Of a stretch of DNA of 64,000 nt, positions 12,423-24,687 are shown one piece after another. The stretch comes from Monilinia fructicola (Eukaryota; Ascomycota; Leotiomycetes; Helotiales; Sclerotiniaceae). The stretch is taken from NCBI GenBank assembly GCA_008692225.1, contig VICG01000010.1, positions 2,046,001-2,110,000 of the forward strand. The letters are read 5' to 3'. Under the pieces are notes generated by a model. The model worked only from the letters and a program-made list of their open reading frames with translations, did not search any database and was not told the DNA's origin. Position 1 is the stretch's first letter. Each line of letters starts with the position of its first letter. Both the position numbers and the translations under genes were made by a program.

Positions 12423-13568
12423 ACAAATGCATTATCTATACCCTCTTACCTCTCGCCCCACCAGTCCATTAGCGGTTTCTACCTACATATCTGATGAGCC
12501 TATGGAGTAGCTATTCGAACATCCTGATACCAAACCCGAATTGCCAAATAGGAATGGGTTTCTATTGAGCTGTACAAAGCGGTGAAGTCACAAGAACTCG
12601 TATTATCCAGTAGCTTGGGCACAAACGCAACTTCGAGGGCGTTGATAAGGCGGGCTACTACGTTTCAGAAAGAAATACAATCTTGTTTTTTCCTTTCTAC
12701 GAAATAATTTGTTGCTTCGCCACACAACTAGTTGTCGCCGCCTGCTTCCTCCTTGTTAGGTATCCCGAGCTAAATGAATTCGTGATGTTCGCCCCATATT
12801 TTCCTACCTAGAAAATGGATTGAGTATCCCGAAACTGTCCGTCGATAGTTGCTGCTTTATAACACTGGACTTTGCTTACTCTAGGTTGAAACAACTCTTC
12901 GAACGCTTTTGAGTATACAAATTAATACCGGTTCTCATAAAATGGCAAAACAGGTATTGCCCCGCAAAATACAGCATTACTGTAGGCACCAGCCACATTC
13001 CAGAATGCTTCTTATCTCCATTGCAATTTCGCTAGTAATCGGAAGGAACAAGAGAACTGCACCGCCTCTGAAGAAGCCGTCCATTTCGTCCCATTGTTTT
13101 CCAAACATCGACATCATTTAGATGCTTCGTGACAATACTTCACACTCATATCCAATATTGTGTTTTCCACTTGTTGGCGTGCATGATGAGGGCTCACCGA
13201 AATCCCTGTGCAGCAATGGATAGGTTCGTTTAACATCGATGGCGCTGGTACTGGGTACCGAGTAGCCTTATTATGAGTATATATATACAAATAAGGCTCT
13301 CTCATCTTTCTTTTTTGGTAAAAGCCGAGTAAATCTCTTCTTTGCGGAACATCTACAATCATTGCCTTCGTTGTTTAATGGCTACCTAGGTGCATCCTAA
13401 CATCCAGTTTCCAACGGAGGAAATAACCTTGCGTCTTTTTCTATCTCACAATCAGCACCGGCAGCTCATATATTTGAGTCTTCAGCCTTACTTAGGTTCC
13501 GGACTCACTACTCACTTACCCAGAGATACAACCAACTGTTGAAAGCATAGCCCCTGGATTAGGCCAAA
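12423..13568. other. Intergenic region, same-strand genes
   Basis: 1.1 kb between the DUF2439 gene and the next plus-strand gene. It holds the terminator of one and the promoter of the other. Short frames around 12909-13121 and 13114-13362 have no supporting features. Confidence 0.5.
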
Positions 13569-15376
13569 ATGCATCAACCATCTGAAGGACGAAGACCAGA
13601 GGCCTACCTACGGCCACCTTCGTCCAGTTCCCGGCCTCGACAAAAAATATCCATCAGGACGGCTCAAAATTCCACATTGTCGCGTCAGACGTCTTATTCC
13701 TCTTCGTCACAGCCTGCTATCAGCGTCGAAAAGAAACCTATTGATCCAAAAAAGCTCCAGCATGCTTCGAAGTTATATAGTGAGCTTCGGATGAAAGAAG
13801 GATTGGCGCAACGCTCCCCAGATCCAAATGCAACGTCCCCCAGTAGTATTGGGTCATTTAGTGCTTCTGGCCTTCCTGGACCTCTCACTAATGGCTCCAG
13901 ATCATCTAAACCGTCTTTCGATGCAGTCTCAGAATATTCTTCGGTAATATCATTCGACACCGCCAGCCACTCTTCAGCGAGATCTGGGCGAAGAAATGAG
14001 GCCGTCTCTTATCAAGGCAACCCTGTAAAACCACCGCGGAAAAGAAAAAGATTGGAACCTGTGGCTAGAGCTAAAGCTGCTTTGATTCGATGTCTAGGGG
14101 CTTGTCAACTTTGTAGAAATCGCAATGTCCCGGTATGTTTTTAGCCTCCTATGATTGATAATTTGCCTAACCACGCTTCTCTCAGTGTCCCTTAGAACAC
14201 CACGACATCGAAAGCCTAGAACGTGCCCACCAATTAAATTCTATCAAACAAGAATTCGATTCAGAGTACTGCAATCCGACTTCTCCTATACGCGAACCGC
14301 AAGTTGAAAACACTCATTCTGGACAAGCTACACCGGTTACTTCGCACGTTCACAATGAGGCATTTATGGGTATTGGTTCCTTCTTCGCACCTGAGGTACC
14401 TCTCGAACGCGAATTAGTATTTTCACCTACCGCGCCAGATTCGTTACCAGAAATAAGTTTCAGCCAAGAAGATACCTACGGCCTATCTGCCCCAATCAGT
14501 CTGGACTATTCTCTTATTCAAAATGGCTGTCAATTTCCTCTCGGCATTTGGGATAATTCGATATACAAATGCTACTTCCTTGATGGCGACTGTCAGCAAT
14601 TTTTCGCTGATCCAGAAGCTCTACAAGAACACTTCGAGACGGCCCACTTCGAGTTCACGCGAATTGATCCACCTCTTCGATGTATTTGCACTCAATGCTA
14701 CTCGGTGAATACTAATCACGCTTGTAGTTGTGGAGGTCCCGTCAAATTGTTTGTCTGCGGAAACTATATTCAAACTACACAATATCCACCCGAACCGCCA
14801 ACTAGACAGCCCTATAATTACACTGGTTTCAATACACCTACAGTCTACTCAGACTCGTCTTGTGCCTACTCGGACTTTGAACAAGGACTTGGCTTCAATG
14901 TTAATATGGCTCACAATTTCAACAATAACGCCACCAACCCAAGACTTTATGATAACGGTGGTAACATATACCCAAGCCCCAATTTTGGGGGATTCGATGC
15001 CTATACTTATGACTCCACACAACCAGGGGGAAATCGATACAATGGATATGCATCGACGTTGACCCGAGGAGCAAATAAGGCTACTGCAGTTCTTATACGC
15101 TACTGTGCGAAAAGGTTTAGACGAATCTCGAAGCATCAAAAATTATTGATGTTTATACTACTATTCTTGATCCTTATCGTTGTTAGCCTTCAACTCTGCC
15201 TTTGGATCGCATCTACAATCATCTTAAAGATCGACCAGTTCCTGCCCACTCTCCCAACTGTAGGATTCATAGGACTTATAATATCCTTCATTACAAGTTG
15301 GGCGGCGAGAAATATATATGCTATCTGTAAACCGAGGATATGTAAACTGGTAAGTTTTGATGGTTGTTCCATTTAG
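13569..15376 (+). CDS. Cys-rich, C2H2-like protein with C-terminal transmembrane segments (unknown function)
   Basis: Two exons: 13569-14132 and 14186-15376. The 53-nt intron has a GTATGT donor and TCTCAG acceptor, phase 0, giving 584 aa. Residues 1-160 are Ser/Pro/Arg-rich. Around residues 160-200 a basic KPPRKRKRLEP stretch precedes a Cys cluster (LGACQLCRNRNVPCPLEHHD) that resembles half of a fungal zinc cluster but lacks the full six-Cys spacing. About residues 320-350 hold a C2H2-like element (CYFLDGDCQQFF ... HFETAH), followed by a second Cys cluster (CICTQCYS ... CSCGG). The tail has two hydrophobic segments, one near LLMFILLFLILIVVSL and one near GFIGLIISFITSWAA. A putative nucleic-acid-binding region joined to a membrane anchor suggests a tethered regulator, but this is inference. 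I do not recognise the family. Confidence 0.75.
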
Positions 15377-16649
15377 CAAAAGGGGGGAGCGCTGATGATG
15401 GTCGTGTTCATAGCGTCAATGTCCTCTTCATACTTTTGTGCCATTAGCGAATCAGTACGGGCAAAGGATACCACCTGCCTTGATGCATGCAAGATATTAA
15501 TGAGCTCTTGAATAACGGAATAAGATTACTTCTATGCCGCAACGAATGGTGATCATCACCCTCATGAGGAACCGTTATCACGATTAATGATACGCATCAA
15601 TAACTACATACACACATACCCTCATCTCTCTTTTCACACAACGGCTTTCTTACGGCTTTCTTATGTTCAATAATCTTGGGTTCAGCATGGGATAGAATGG
15701 GGCATGTTTCATTTCCTTTAATATTGTTACTCTTGCATTGGTTTGGAGGTATTTGGTTGAAAGCGCAACACTTATGCCCAGTTTGCCTGCACTTCCCTTC
15801 TGTCCATTCCTTCTTGCTCACGTTGATTGAAGGGGATTGATGCGGGTGTGGATTACCAAAGGTACAATGATAAGGAGGAAAGGGGTTCTTTTGGCGTTTC
15901 TACCAAGGAGTATAAAACAAAACAGGACATGACAGAGATGGACAAATGAACAGATACAATATTGTTGCAGAATAGCATGTTCGTTGATTTTGTACCTTCT
16001 CGCTTTGGCTTGCTTGATTCCCTCTGCGTAATATCTATCATCATCTTACTTACATTGAGTTCGCCGACTACAAAGTCAGCATAAGTTGCTTTCTAATTGT
16101 CACTTTTTTGCTTTGAAATAAGACCGATTAACCTGGGCAGTAAGTACTCGAATACGTACAATTGTTGAAATCACTCCACTTTCACTGAGGACTTGTGTAA
16201 CACGTGATTACCAATACTGAATACCCCGCAATCAGGCGGTGAACGGTTGATTATATATTCGTATTTCACTGGCTACATGATGCAATCAATGTCAACGTCG
16301 CACCTTGGCGGACGGCTCACGTTATCCACAGAATTGAAGATGTGTTTATTTAAGTTGAATTAATAATGAGCTCAGCGGCATGGAAGATGATGGAATGGGA
16401 GTATAATAAGTGGAGATTCTTGGGTTTAGAGGGACAATGAGTGAATGAGAAGTTGAAACGTGGAGGGAGAGACTCGATGTGTTCATATTGGAAGTCAGTA
16501 GCCCACTTTGGGATAGTATAAATGGAAGAAGGGACCCCTCGTTCTATAAGACATAGTTGATTTTCTCGTTACTCCTCTTTCATATATAGACAACCTCACT
16601 CGAAGAATAAACATCTCATCATTTGCTCAAACACATACATCTATACAAA
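15377..16649. other. Intergenic region upstream of the DUF1993 gene
   Basis: 1.3 kb without a supported gene. The proximal 150 bases before 16650 contain TATATATA-like and CT-rich stretches and an ACACATACA leader typical of a fungal promoter/5' UTR. Confidence 0.5.
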
Positions 16650-17621
16650 ATGTCTATCACACTCTACGACATCACCGTCCCTCCATTCCTCAAACAATTG
16701 AAGTCATTATCAAGTCAGTCTTACCTACTCTATCGACGTCTCTCATTCCAAATGCCCCATATCTAACCCCTCATAGAAATCCTTGCAAAGGGTCTTGCAC
16801 ATTTCAACAACGATGAATCGAAGTTGATTCATGCAAGATTGATTGAAGATCAAGGCGATTTGGTTTTCCAAATCCAGCGCGTCTCCGAATCAGCTAAGGG
16901 ATTGGCTGTTAGGGTTGCTGGTGTGGAAGATGTTGTCTTCGAGGACAATGAGGCCGATGTAAGTTTTGGTGATTTCTTCTTTTATTCTACGGCGGAGAGG
17001 TACTATGATGGATATGTATAAGTGAATATGGCTCCTCGAGTGATGTAAATATCTTTGGACTATGGGTCAGATTGAAGGGAGTAGATCATTGGGATCTATT
17101 TCCGGCAGGTGTGACAACATCGAGGGACAGGGGTTCAAGTGGGCACATCCTACAACCATCAAACCAGAAAGCCTTCCAGCCTTATTCATATCTTTCGCTC
17201 TTCGTCACCTATTAAATCCCCCCCCAAAAGCCTCTACATATAAAACCATGTCATACTAACAATCTCCACAGTTTGCCGGCCTTTACACCCGCATCAACCG
17301 CACAATCGAGATCCTCGAAGCTCTTCCCGCAAGCTCCCTAAACGACAAAGAGAACACCGAAATAACTTTGAAGATCGGAGACGCCGAGCACAAACTCCAT
17401 GCTAAGGACTACGTTCTTTATGCTGTGATTCCAAACTTTTATTTCCACGTTACTACTGCTTACTCCATTTTGAGGTATGTTTCAATGTTTCATTATATTC
17501 TCAAGGGGAAGAGGTGTTGTGGTTTGAAATGAGGAGATGGTAGAAAGGTATACTAACGCGATGTCTGTATAGAAAGGAAGGTGTACCTGTTGGAAAGGGT
17601 GATTACCTTGGACGCACTTAA
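16650..17621 (+). CDS. DUF1993 domain protein (165 aa)
   Basis: Four exons: 16650-16713, 16777-16958, 17272-17474 and 17573-17621. Donors are GTCAGT, GTAAGT and GTATGT; acceptors are TAG, CAG and TAG. The joined product is 165 aa with no internal stop. It starts MSITLYDITVPPFLKQL, continues with a helical region (LAKGLAHFN ... LIHARLIEDQ), and ends with HVTTAYSILR, then the short tail KGDYLGRT. This order matches the DUF1993 family of small helical-bundle proteins (DinB-like), common in fungi and proteobacteria. The enzymatic role is unknown. The second intron (313 nt) is several times longer than usual for this window. The first exon is only 21 codons. Confidence 0.88.
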
Positions 17622-18075
17622 ATGGGAATGTATGGATGGGGGAGAATTGGGAGGTACTACTACCACCATGACAGTTATGTCACACCTCATCGATAGTTCA
17701 ACTCAAGCCATATATATTACCAATAAATTTCTGATACCAACTTGCTCAGTTTCGGTTCACCAAACACCAGTCATACTCTCAAAACCACTGAAATCTTGTT
17801 ATCCCTGCCCACTCTGTACTCTACAAGCGTTGAGTCAAATGGGTATAAATTTTTGTGTCAGATACTGAACAACTATACTTATTATATCAGTGCAAAAGTT
17901 GCCCAGAGTTTAAAGAAACAATATGGTTATAAAATTTAGGCGAGTGCCATATTATAGCTAATTAGCGAGCAACGAGTCGTTCCGAGCTTGGTATTGAAAC
18001 TAAAAGAAAGAGAGCCTCTTTATATTGTTGAGTTATCTGATAATATGTTGTGGAGATAAACTACATACATAGCTA
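17622..18075. other. Intergenic, convergent 3' ends
   Basis: Gap of about 450 bases between the DUF1993 gene and the minus-strand lectin-like gene. It becomes AT-rich toward 17870-17960. No gene is seen. Confidence 0.5.
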
Positions 18076-19099
18076 TCAATCTCTGATATCAATAGCTTTA
18101 TGAGCAAGCGTCCCCTTCGTCCAATACAGCAGATAAACCTGATCCTTTCCGCCAACAAGTGAGAATCCGGTCCCTTCATCCCTATCCCGGGACGAAAGCA
18201 CACTCTCTTCAGTACTCCATGTTCCCTTAAAGCTGACCAGGTTAACTGCGTTCGCTTTGGTCTCATAGCACAGAGCAACACCGTAATCAATGTTCCCTGA
18301 TTTTTCCATGTTCAGCGCAGATAGGTGACATCCGGCTTTTGCGGATGATATAGTGTTGATTTTTTCGTCTATGGGATGGATCAGACATTTCATTATGCTC
18401 TGCAACTAGGTCAAGCAATAAACATACCTGCGCCAAAGCTTATCACTCTGATAAGCATTTCATGGTCTTGGTAGAAGACCCATGGTGCACCTCCCCTATG
18501 CAGAGCTGCCAATTTCGATTCTTTCCATACTTTGCTTGCTATGCGCATTGCAGACGGCGTCGTCGTGAGAGTGTAATGGTACAAACAAGGGGAATTGTCC
18601 AACCTGATATCAAATTTAGCCTGGAAATCCTAAACGCTAGTTAATGTCACTTACACGAGAAAGAAGACGTGACCGAACCGATCTCTAGGATGGCCGCATG
18701 CTGCGATCCCATTACCGTGAGGAGAATGTATTGACTCTACGTTATCGATGGGGGTGAAGACCGGACTCAATTGTGCAGCCACTATCTTCGACTTCTCAGA
18801 TTTATTCGAATGCTTCACAAACCCGAACACGCGAACCTGCAAGTATTCAAATTTTAGTTCTATAAGCTACCATTCAATCTGATACTTACTTGATGGCCGA
18901 AATTTGCCACTGCAAATTCTGGCTTATCTACCACCTTCAAGACCTCGCTGGTATTGAAGTTCGAGGCTTCGATCGTCTCCTCATTCTCGTTCAAGATGAC
19001 TTGTTGCACAACCAAGTTCTTTTTCCCTTCTTCCCCCTGATAAGAAAAGGCGAGAGCTTCGCTCTCTTTCTGAGGATTGACAATCGCGGCCAAGGACAT
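18076..19099 (-). CDS. Hypothetical protein, possibly a lectin-like beta-propeller (286 aa)
   Basis: Four exons on the minus strand: 19099-18890, 18836-18655, 18603-18428 and 18368-18076. Introns are 51-59 nt with GTAAGT, GTAAGT and GTATGT donors. Phases are consistent and the joined frame is 286 aa. The sequence consists of repeating beta-strand-like blocks of about 45-50 residues containing an aromatic near Gly/Asn (HVFFLV, APWVFYQDHE, GVALCYETKANAVNLVSF, DQVYLLYWTKG). This resembles the blade pattern of fungal fucose-binding (AAL-type) propellers, but I see no diagnostic sugar-binding residues, so the lectin idea is weak inference. There is no signal peptide (MSLAAIVNPQKE), so it is probably cytosolic. 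It sits in an accessory-looking stretch beside orphan genes and AT-rich islands. Confidence 0.72.
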
Positions 19100-21153
19100 A
19101 GTGAAAGTGTGACTTGAGGAAATACACGAAGAAGAAACAAGTTGATATTCAAGTTAATTAAAACAATGTGCTATAGAATCAGAATTATGGCGTTGGCAGA
19201 ACACTCTTTATATAGATTCAAGTGGGCTCCAATTTCTTGTAGCCTTCTAATTTCCACCATAGCTTCCCACTGCTACAGAGACCTTCAACATGACGTCCAC
19301 ATTGTTACCTGACGTTCGAAATCTATTCCTAGAACCTTTCACCATAGTTGCCCTGCCACCCACCTCATCAAGAATTATATGAACTATTGGTTTAGTTTAG
19401 TGGTTCATGTCGGATGCTGCAGGTTGGACTGAAACTTACAATGATCGACTCCATTTTACGTATTTCGGAGTTCGTACCCGCTGCTAGATCAGATGCTATG
19501 ACCCTCGGATGCATCAATATGTGTAGCATGTTATGACCTAACCATCCAGCAGAAACAACATCTTATTGCGAAACGGGTTTAGTACTACCCTTTTTTTGAT
19601 ATTAGTCCATTCTAGGTAATCTTCAGCTTGAAATTTATATATAATATCTTATAGAATTTCGCGTATGTTTTCTAATGTATACGGATTTTCTTATTTTAGC
19701 GAGAAATATAATTCTACTCCGTGGAATTTAAGAAAGCTAATTCAAATACTTGAAGAATTAGAAAGTTATATTCAATTAGATTCATTATTAGATAATTCGA
19801 AGCTATTAAAATAAAGGAGACTAATAATATTCATTAAACTTAATTTTACCAATTTCAAGGACTTAGAAAGATAGATAAGTAAAGAAAGCAAATGGTATAT
19901 CTCTACTTGAATTTTGCCACCAATGATAACATACACACGACCCTCGAGTCATTCTAGTACTATGTTCACATTGGCAGCAGCGTTCGCAACGTTCCCAACG
20001 TTGTTAAGATCGGCGATGTCAAACGGCAAGAACAATATGGCTCCATATAAATAGTAGGTTAGATATCCTATAATACATTCCATTGATCCAATTACTCCTG
20101 TATCTCATATATGATTCAGATTTTATACTAATGAATCTGAGATACTTGAACGTTAATGCAGGGGAGGGTGGAGTAGTAAAAGCGGGAAGCGGGAAGCAGC
20201 GTGAGATTTAGCGGGGCACCCTCCCTCTTTTCCCCACTCCGCTTACATAGAACTGATAACTCGATACGTGTGAAGATAGGATTGTTCATCCCCAGATTAC
20301 TTAGGTAGTCTCTCGATTGGTCCGGTCTAAGGTGCATTTTGTGAAGAATGTGCGATCCATATTTTGATGAATGCTGGTTATCAACGGATCAAGATGCGAC
20401 CACTCCATTTTCTAACGCCAATGAGGTTCTCTGATACCGCTTTGCATCGAAGCCTAGCTCAGTAGGGCTTACCACGATCCAGACAAGTCCAATGTTCTTT
20501 TCCTGCACTGCAAGACGCTTTCGTCAAGTCTTCCAAATTTCACCGAGCCTATTTCTTCAGCTGAATCCTTAGCCATGGTTTAGCGTACATAAAGTAGTAA
20601 ATGGCCTACAGCGTTGCCTTTTCTATCTTGTCCATGATAGCAAACTACAGGAACCGTGAGCCGAAGGCAGGGGTAGCTCTAGATATTGCAAGAATAGCGG
20701 ATGAAGAGCAATTTAGTAACAGAAGCAAAGCGCGTAGAAAACCATTCCAACCAATTACTTTGAGAAGACCTGTCTTCCTCGTGAGATCAAGGCCTATTGA
20801 TCTTCATGATGTCGCTCTGTGAGGGCGTTGTAGGATCGACGACCTGAAAACATGTCTACTATTATATTTAGATCCAGTTGTGACTTGCAAAAGACATGCA
20901 TGACGATTGCCACGTCATTTGAAAGGTATTGTAGGATCAAGATCACGTCATTCAATTTGTAGCTTCTCCAGCAAGGTATAAGAGTCTGTGAGGGTTGCCA
21001 ACGCCAATATGAAATCCAGATCAACCTGCTTATGCGAATACTTTCATGATTCTTTCTCATACCGATTATCTATAGGGTTGATTATTACTCTACTGGTACC
21101 CTACTTGAGCCTTCCTTTCATCTAGTTATAACCATCTTGGTTGATCATTCAGT
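19100..21153. other. 2 kb intergenic region with an AT-rich island
   Basis: Contains an AT-rich island at about 19600-19870 (many TTAATT/ATTAGA words). The remaining short frames (20128-20337, 20601-20822, 20794-21060) show no domain features. The AT-rich part could be a decayed transposable element, but no terminal repeats or coding remnants are recognisable. Confidence 0.45.
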
Positions 21154-21681
21154 ATGGCTACTATTCGGAGTGTTATCAATGGGACAGGCGTGGAACTCAA
21201 ATACAAGCTTGGGGCCACCGAACGCACCATCCAACCCCATATTGAGGATGCGCATCATGAGGATTACTCGTTGCCAATAAGGGGAGGAATATTGAACCAA
21301 ATCCCAGAGCAACCCAACTTCATCGAAGTATCCGCATTGTCTGGCCAAGAGTGGATACTAGTTGTGAAACTTTCTCGAAGCGGAAACACATTGATGGGAT
21401 ACCGACCGGTCGACGGGGAGAGTGCGGGTGAAGAGTCACAAGTCAACATCCGAGAGCTGATAGACCCAAAGGCTTATATCCTCTACTTCACAGCTGAGCA
21501 TTCCGGAAACTCGAACATAATTCAACTTCAAGTTGTACAATGGGAGTCCAGCATGCCTCAAATGGACGAGGATCTGGATAACCAAGCAGTTTCCTTTGCC
21601 GGAGCATTTCTAACGGCAGTAGGTAAATGCGCGAAGATTCCTTTGCAAGTAGTTCTAGCGACCGCCGGACCGAAGGGTTAG
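21154..21681 (+). CDS. Hypothetical protein, 175 aa
   Basis: An intronless frame with a good ATG context (CAGTATGGCT). Composition is protein-like: alternating hydrophobic strands (GVELKYKLG, FIEVSAL, EWILVVKLS, AYILYFTAEHSG, IIQLQVVQWE) suggest a small beta-rich fold. There is no signal peptide and no membrane segment. It ends with a more helical/hydrophobic tail (FAGAFLTAVGKCAKIPLQVVLATAG). Not recognised. It lies alone between AT-rich islands, so it may be lineage-specific. Confidence 0.55.
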   Translation: MATIRSVINGTGVELKYKLGATERTIQPHIEDAHHEDYSLPIRGGILNQIPEQPNFIEVSALSGQEWILVVKLSRSGNTLMGYRPVDGESAGEESQVNIRELIDPKAYILYFTAEHSGNSNIIQLQVVQWESSMPQMDEDLDNQAVSFAGAFLTAVGKCAKIPLQVVLATAGPKG

Positions 21682-22119
21682 GCTGGGATACAATCTCTGC
21701 CACGGTTTTAGGGTCTCTATCTGTTGCGATTTAGAAACGATCACCGTTTTGGGAATCTCATGCAATCATGCAATTGCCCGGGGATTCAACTCTTTCACTA
21801 TTTGTATATATTGATATTGAGCTCTGCTCATCTCAATAATGGAACAGTGTAGTCCTCAAATTCTTCCATGTGCTGCTTTCTTGATCTTTGACCGCAATAT
21901 GTGATGTATCAAACTATCCAAGCTATAAAGAACTATTGAACAGAAGTCCTATAGAGTGGATGTGGCTATGGACGGCAGACTTAGAGTAGACTTTCGGAGA
22001 GTAAAAACAGTTGAACATACTTATACACTTGCACCTCCAAGAGCGAAGGGGTAAGCTATGCATATTCCTATATCTCCATACTCTCATATTCCCAGCGTTT
22101 AAGCACAATGCCATCTGCA

Positions 22120-22690
22120 GTAACCTCAGTTAAGTTTAAACGAAATGGTTTCTAATAAGATTTAGAGATTTTTGAAAATTTTTTATAAATTCACGGTTAA
22201 ATATATATTCTTGATATTAAATATATAGATTGAGGAATAGTAGAAATTATCATTTAGTCATTCTATATAATTATAAACATATTGTAAAATCAATTAAATC
22301 AGTAATTAAAAAGATATTAATTTGAAAGACTAAATTATAATTTAATACATTTACAACAATAAAATTTCAATATAGCAAGTATTTATCAATGAAATTTTAT
22401 TATATTTTAAAATCAAATGTCAAGTTGAATTTATTAACATCATATTGATGTATAATCTTGATTTCATTTTGTATTAAAATTAAGTGATTTCATCGATTCT
22501 TCAATTCTTTTTACTGAAACTTTATTGAAAATCTATAATAAAATATCCAAAAATGGTTTGTATTATTTTTTTAAAGTGTTTGTATGAATCTCAATAAGGA
22601 TCAGAAGTCTTAATACAAAATAGTGACAGAATCATTTTAGGTTGAATATCAAAAAGAGTAACTTTTAGTGTAAAATGGCCCTTTCCTTGA
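22120..22690. repeat. AT-rich island
   Basis: About 570 bases of strongly AT-biased sequence (ATATATATTC, TTAAATATATAG, AATTTTATTATATTTTAAAA and similar words) with sharp edges against normal composition. No open frame or terminal repeat is visible. It is compatible with a RIP-degraded transposon relic, though identity cannot be shown from sequence alone. Confidence 0.6.
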
Positions 22691-22855
22691 TATTTTACGC
22701 TTAGTACTGTGAAACAAAACCGTGCCTTCACGAACGTCCGTCTCCAATCTCAAATCAGGGTGAGCTACCTACTTAGCCCGTAAAATGAACCACTTGGTCT
22801 CCCCTAACCCCAATCTGCAAAGTAAACCCTCGAATATTTCTACTTTAAAAGAGTT

Positions 22856-23167
22856 ATGCAAAGGCACAACTACACACTCGAAGTACGCAGAAAACTAATC
22901 TGCTTTCCACCTCATCTACGAAGTGTTGACGGCAAGATATCTGCATCGGGTAACACTAAACCCTTCTCATTGCAACGGCGACTAGCCATATTCATAATAA
23001 CCAGGCTGAGGATACTAGTCGACAAGCACCATGAGGAGCTATGTGTATTATTATTTTGTATTTCTTTCATAATTACAATCGTTCTAAGTATGCATGCTAT
23101 GTATCATTTCAGCAAACATTTTGGTTCAGAATATCGTCATCCCAAACATGAACCCAATGCTGTGTAA
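22856..23167 (+). CDS. Possible small membrane protein (103 aa)
   Basis: A short frame starting at ATG with a basic N-terminal region and one clear hydrophobic segment (ELCVLLFCISFIITIVLSM, about residues 61-79), then a His-rich tail. It immediately follows the AT-rich island and has no recognised relatives. Coding status is doubtful: length and the single hydrophobic stretch are the only support. Confidence 0.25.
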   Translation: MQRHNYTLEVRRKLICFPPHLRSVDGKISASGNTKPFSLQRRLAIFIITRLRILVDKHHEELCVLLFCISFIITIVLSMHAMYHFSKHFGSEYRHPKHEPNAV

Positions 23168-23294
23168 AAAAAAAGCAGAAGTTCATATATGTCCGATGTC
23201 ATATATGGCTGTAACTCGTGCAAGGAATATCGAACGTATCAGTTCATGACTCCTTCCTATCCATCCATCATTGATCCAATCAAACGCCCAGACC

Positions 23295-24687
23295 TTAAGC
23301 CAAAGGTTTTCTAGCAACCATCAAATACATAGGGGTGAATAAATCCTCCTTAGCACCATCGACCAAACAATCAGCAGCCAAAGCTAATGAATCAGCTGTC
23401 TTTTGTGTTCCCTGTGGTGCTAATCTCAAATACTCCAAAGCACCAACAAATTTGTGTACTAATCCTCTACCAGTCTTTGTCATACGGGCAATAGTGAAGA
23501 AATCTCCAATGGTACCCATATGTTTGAAGTCACCAGCCAATGGATAATACCATGGAGTAGCATCTGGTCTCTTGGCCAAATCCTCGTGGTGTACAAGTTC
23601 AAAACCGGCGGCTTTAATGGCAGCAATACCCTCAGAGATCTTTACCATATTAGAGATTCCATCACCTTGCTCGATGCCGAGACGAATGTGACGGTGGTGC
23701 TCATTGTCGTTATCGTAGTTGTCGGTCATAAGCCATTCATAGACACCGAAAGTTCCACCTGGCTTGAGAACATTGAAAATTTGGGAGTAGACACCCTCGA
23801 GGGACGGAGCGTGAACAGTGGCTTCAATTGCGTAGACAGCATCAAAAGAATTTGCTGGGAAAGACATTTGCTATGGACTCGTTATTTATAGCTCAGGTGA
23901 ATAGACTTGATACAGATGAGAATATGCCAAGTCTTTTTCAGTGCATATGGTGTTAATTGTCTCATGGCTTGGTCTCCCAAGCTCTGAAGTAGCAAATACT
24001 TTGAAATTGCGTAGCATCATATAGACTTCGCATATTGCCGTTGTAATGGATTTATGAAAAAGGAACATACCATGAAATCTCCCTTAACAAACTTTAATTG
24101 ATTGGACATGCCCTCTTTTTGCGCATATCGGGTCGCACGCTCAATTTGGTAATCATTGTTGTTCAAACCAGTGATGTGTGCGCCAGTGAACTTGGCAATC
24201 TCTCTTGCTGGTCCACCAACACCACATCCAACGTCGAGAACTTTGTCACCATCCTTGATACCAATTTTGGCTGCGAGGTAATGTTCATGACGAGCAATGG
24301 CTTGGTAGAAAGGTTCACCATATGCGAAACGACAGAAATGGAAGGATTGTCCCCATCCGTATTCGTAGAGATCGGTTGCAAGATTGTAGTAACTATGTTC
24401 ATATTAGCACTGTGTTTGGCTTGAGATCGAATTGACGGGTAAACTCACTGTCTTGTCAAAGTAGCATATTCAGCGACGCGAGCATCTCTATCCTCTTTTG
24501 TTTCGTCCTTAGCAGCCTTGTTATCCCAATGCTTGAAGTATTCATCAACAGCAGCCTTTTGAGCTGAAGAATCTTTCTTCATCATAGCACGGAAACCACC
24601 CTCAGCATTGGAAGAATCCTTATGCATAGCTTTGTTGAAAGCAGCATCGCGGGAGTGATCCTCAGTCTCGAGTTTGGTAGGAGCCAT
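23295..24687 (-). CDS. Sterol 24-C-methyltransferase (Erg6)
   Basis: Catalyses S-adenosylmethionine-dependent methylation of C-24 of zymosterol/lanosterol-type sterols in ergosterol synthesis; located at the ER/lipid droplets in fungi. Exons 24687-24449, 24392-24071 and 23870-23295 give 378 aa, the usual Erg6 length. The SAM-binding motif I is DVGCGVGGP at about residues 133-141, preceded by the sterol-binding region [14 protein letters not shown]. It is followed by NNNDYQ, then [15 protein letters not shown] and [12 protein letters not shown]. The first intron is 56 nt (GTGAGT donor). The second is 200 nt (23871-24070, GTATGT donor), unusually long, and splits the protein just after KGDFM. 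The frame is intact throughout. Confidence 0.96.
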
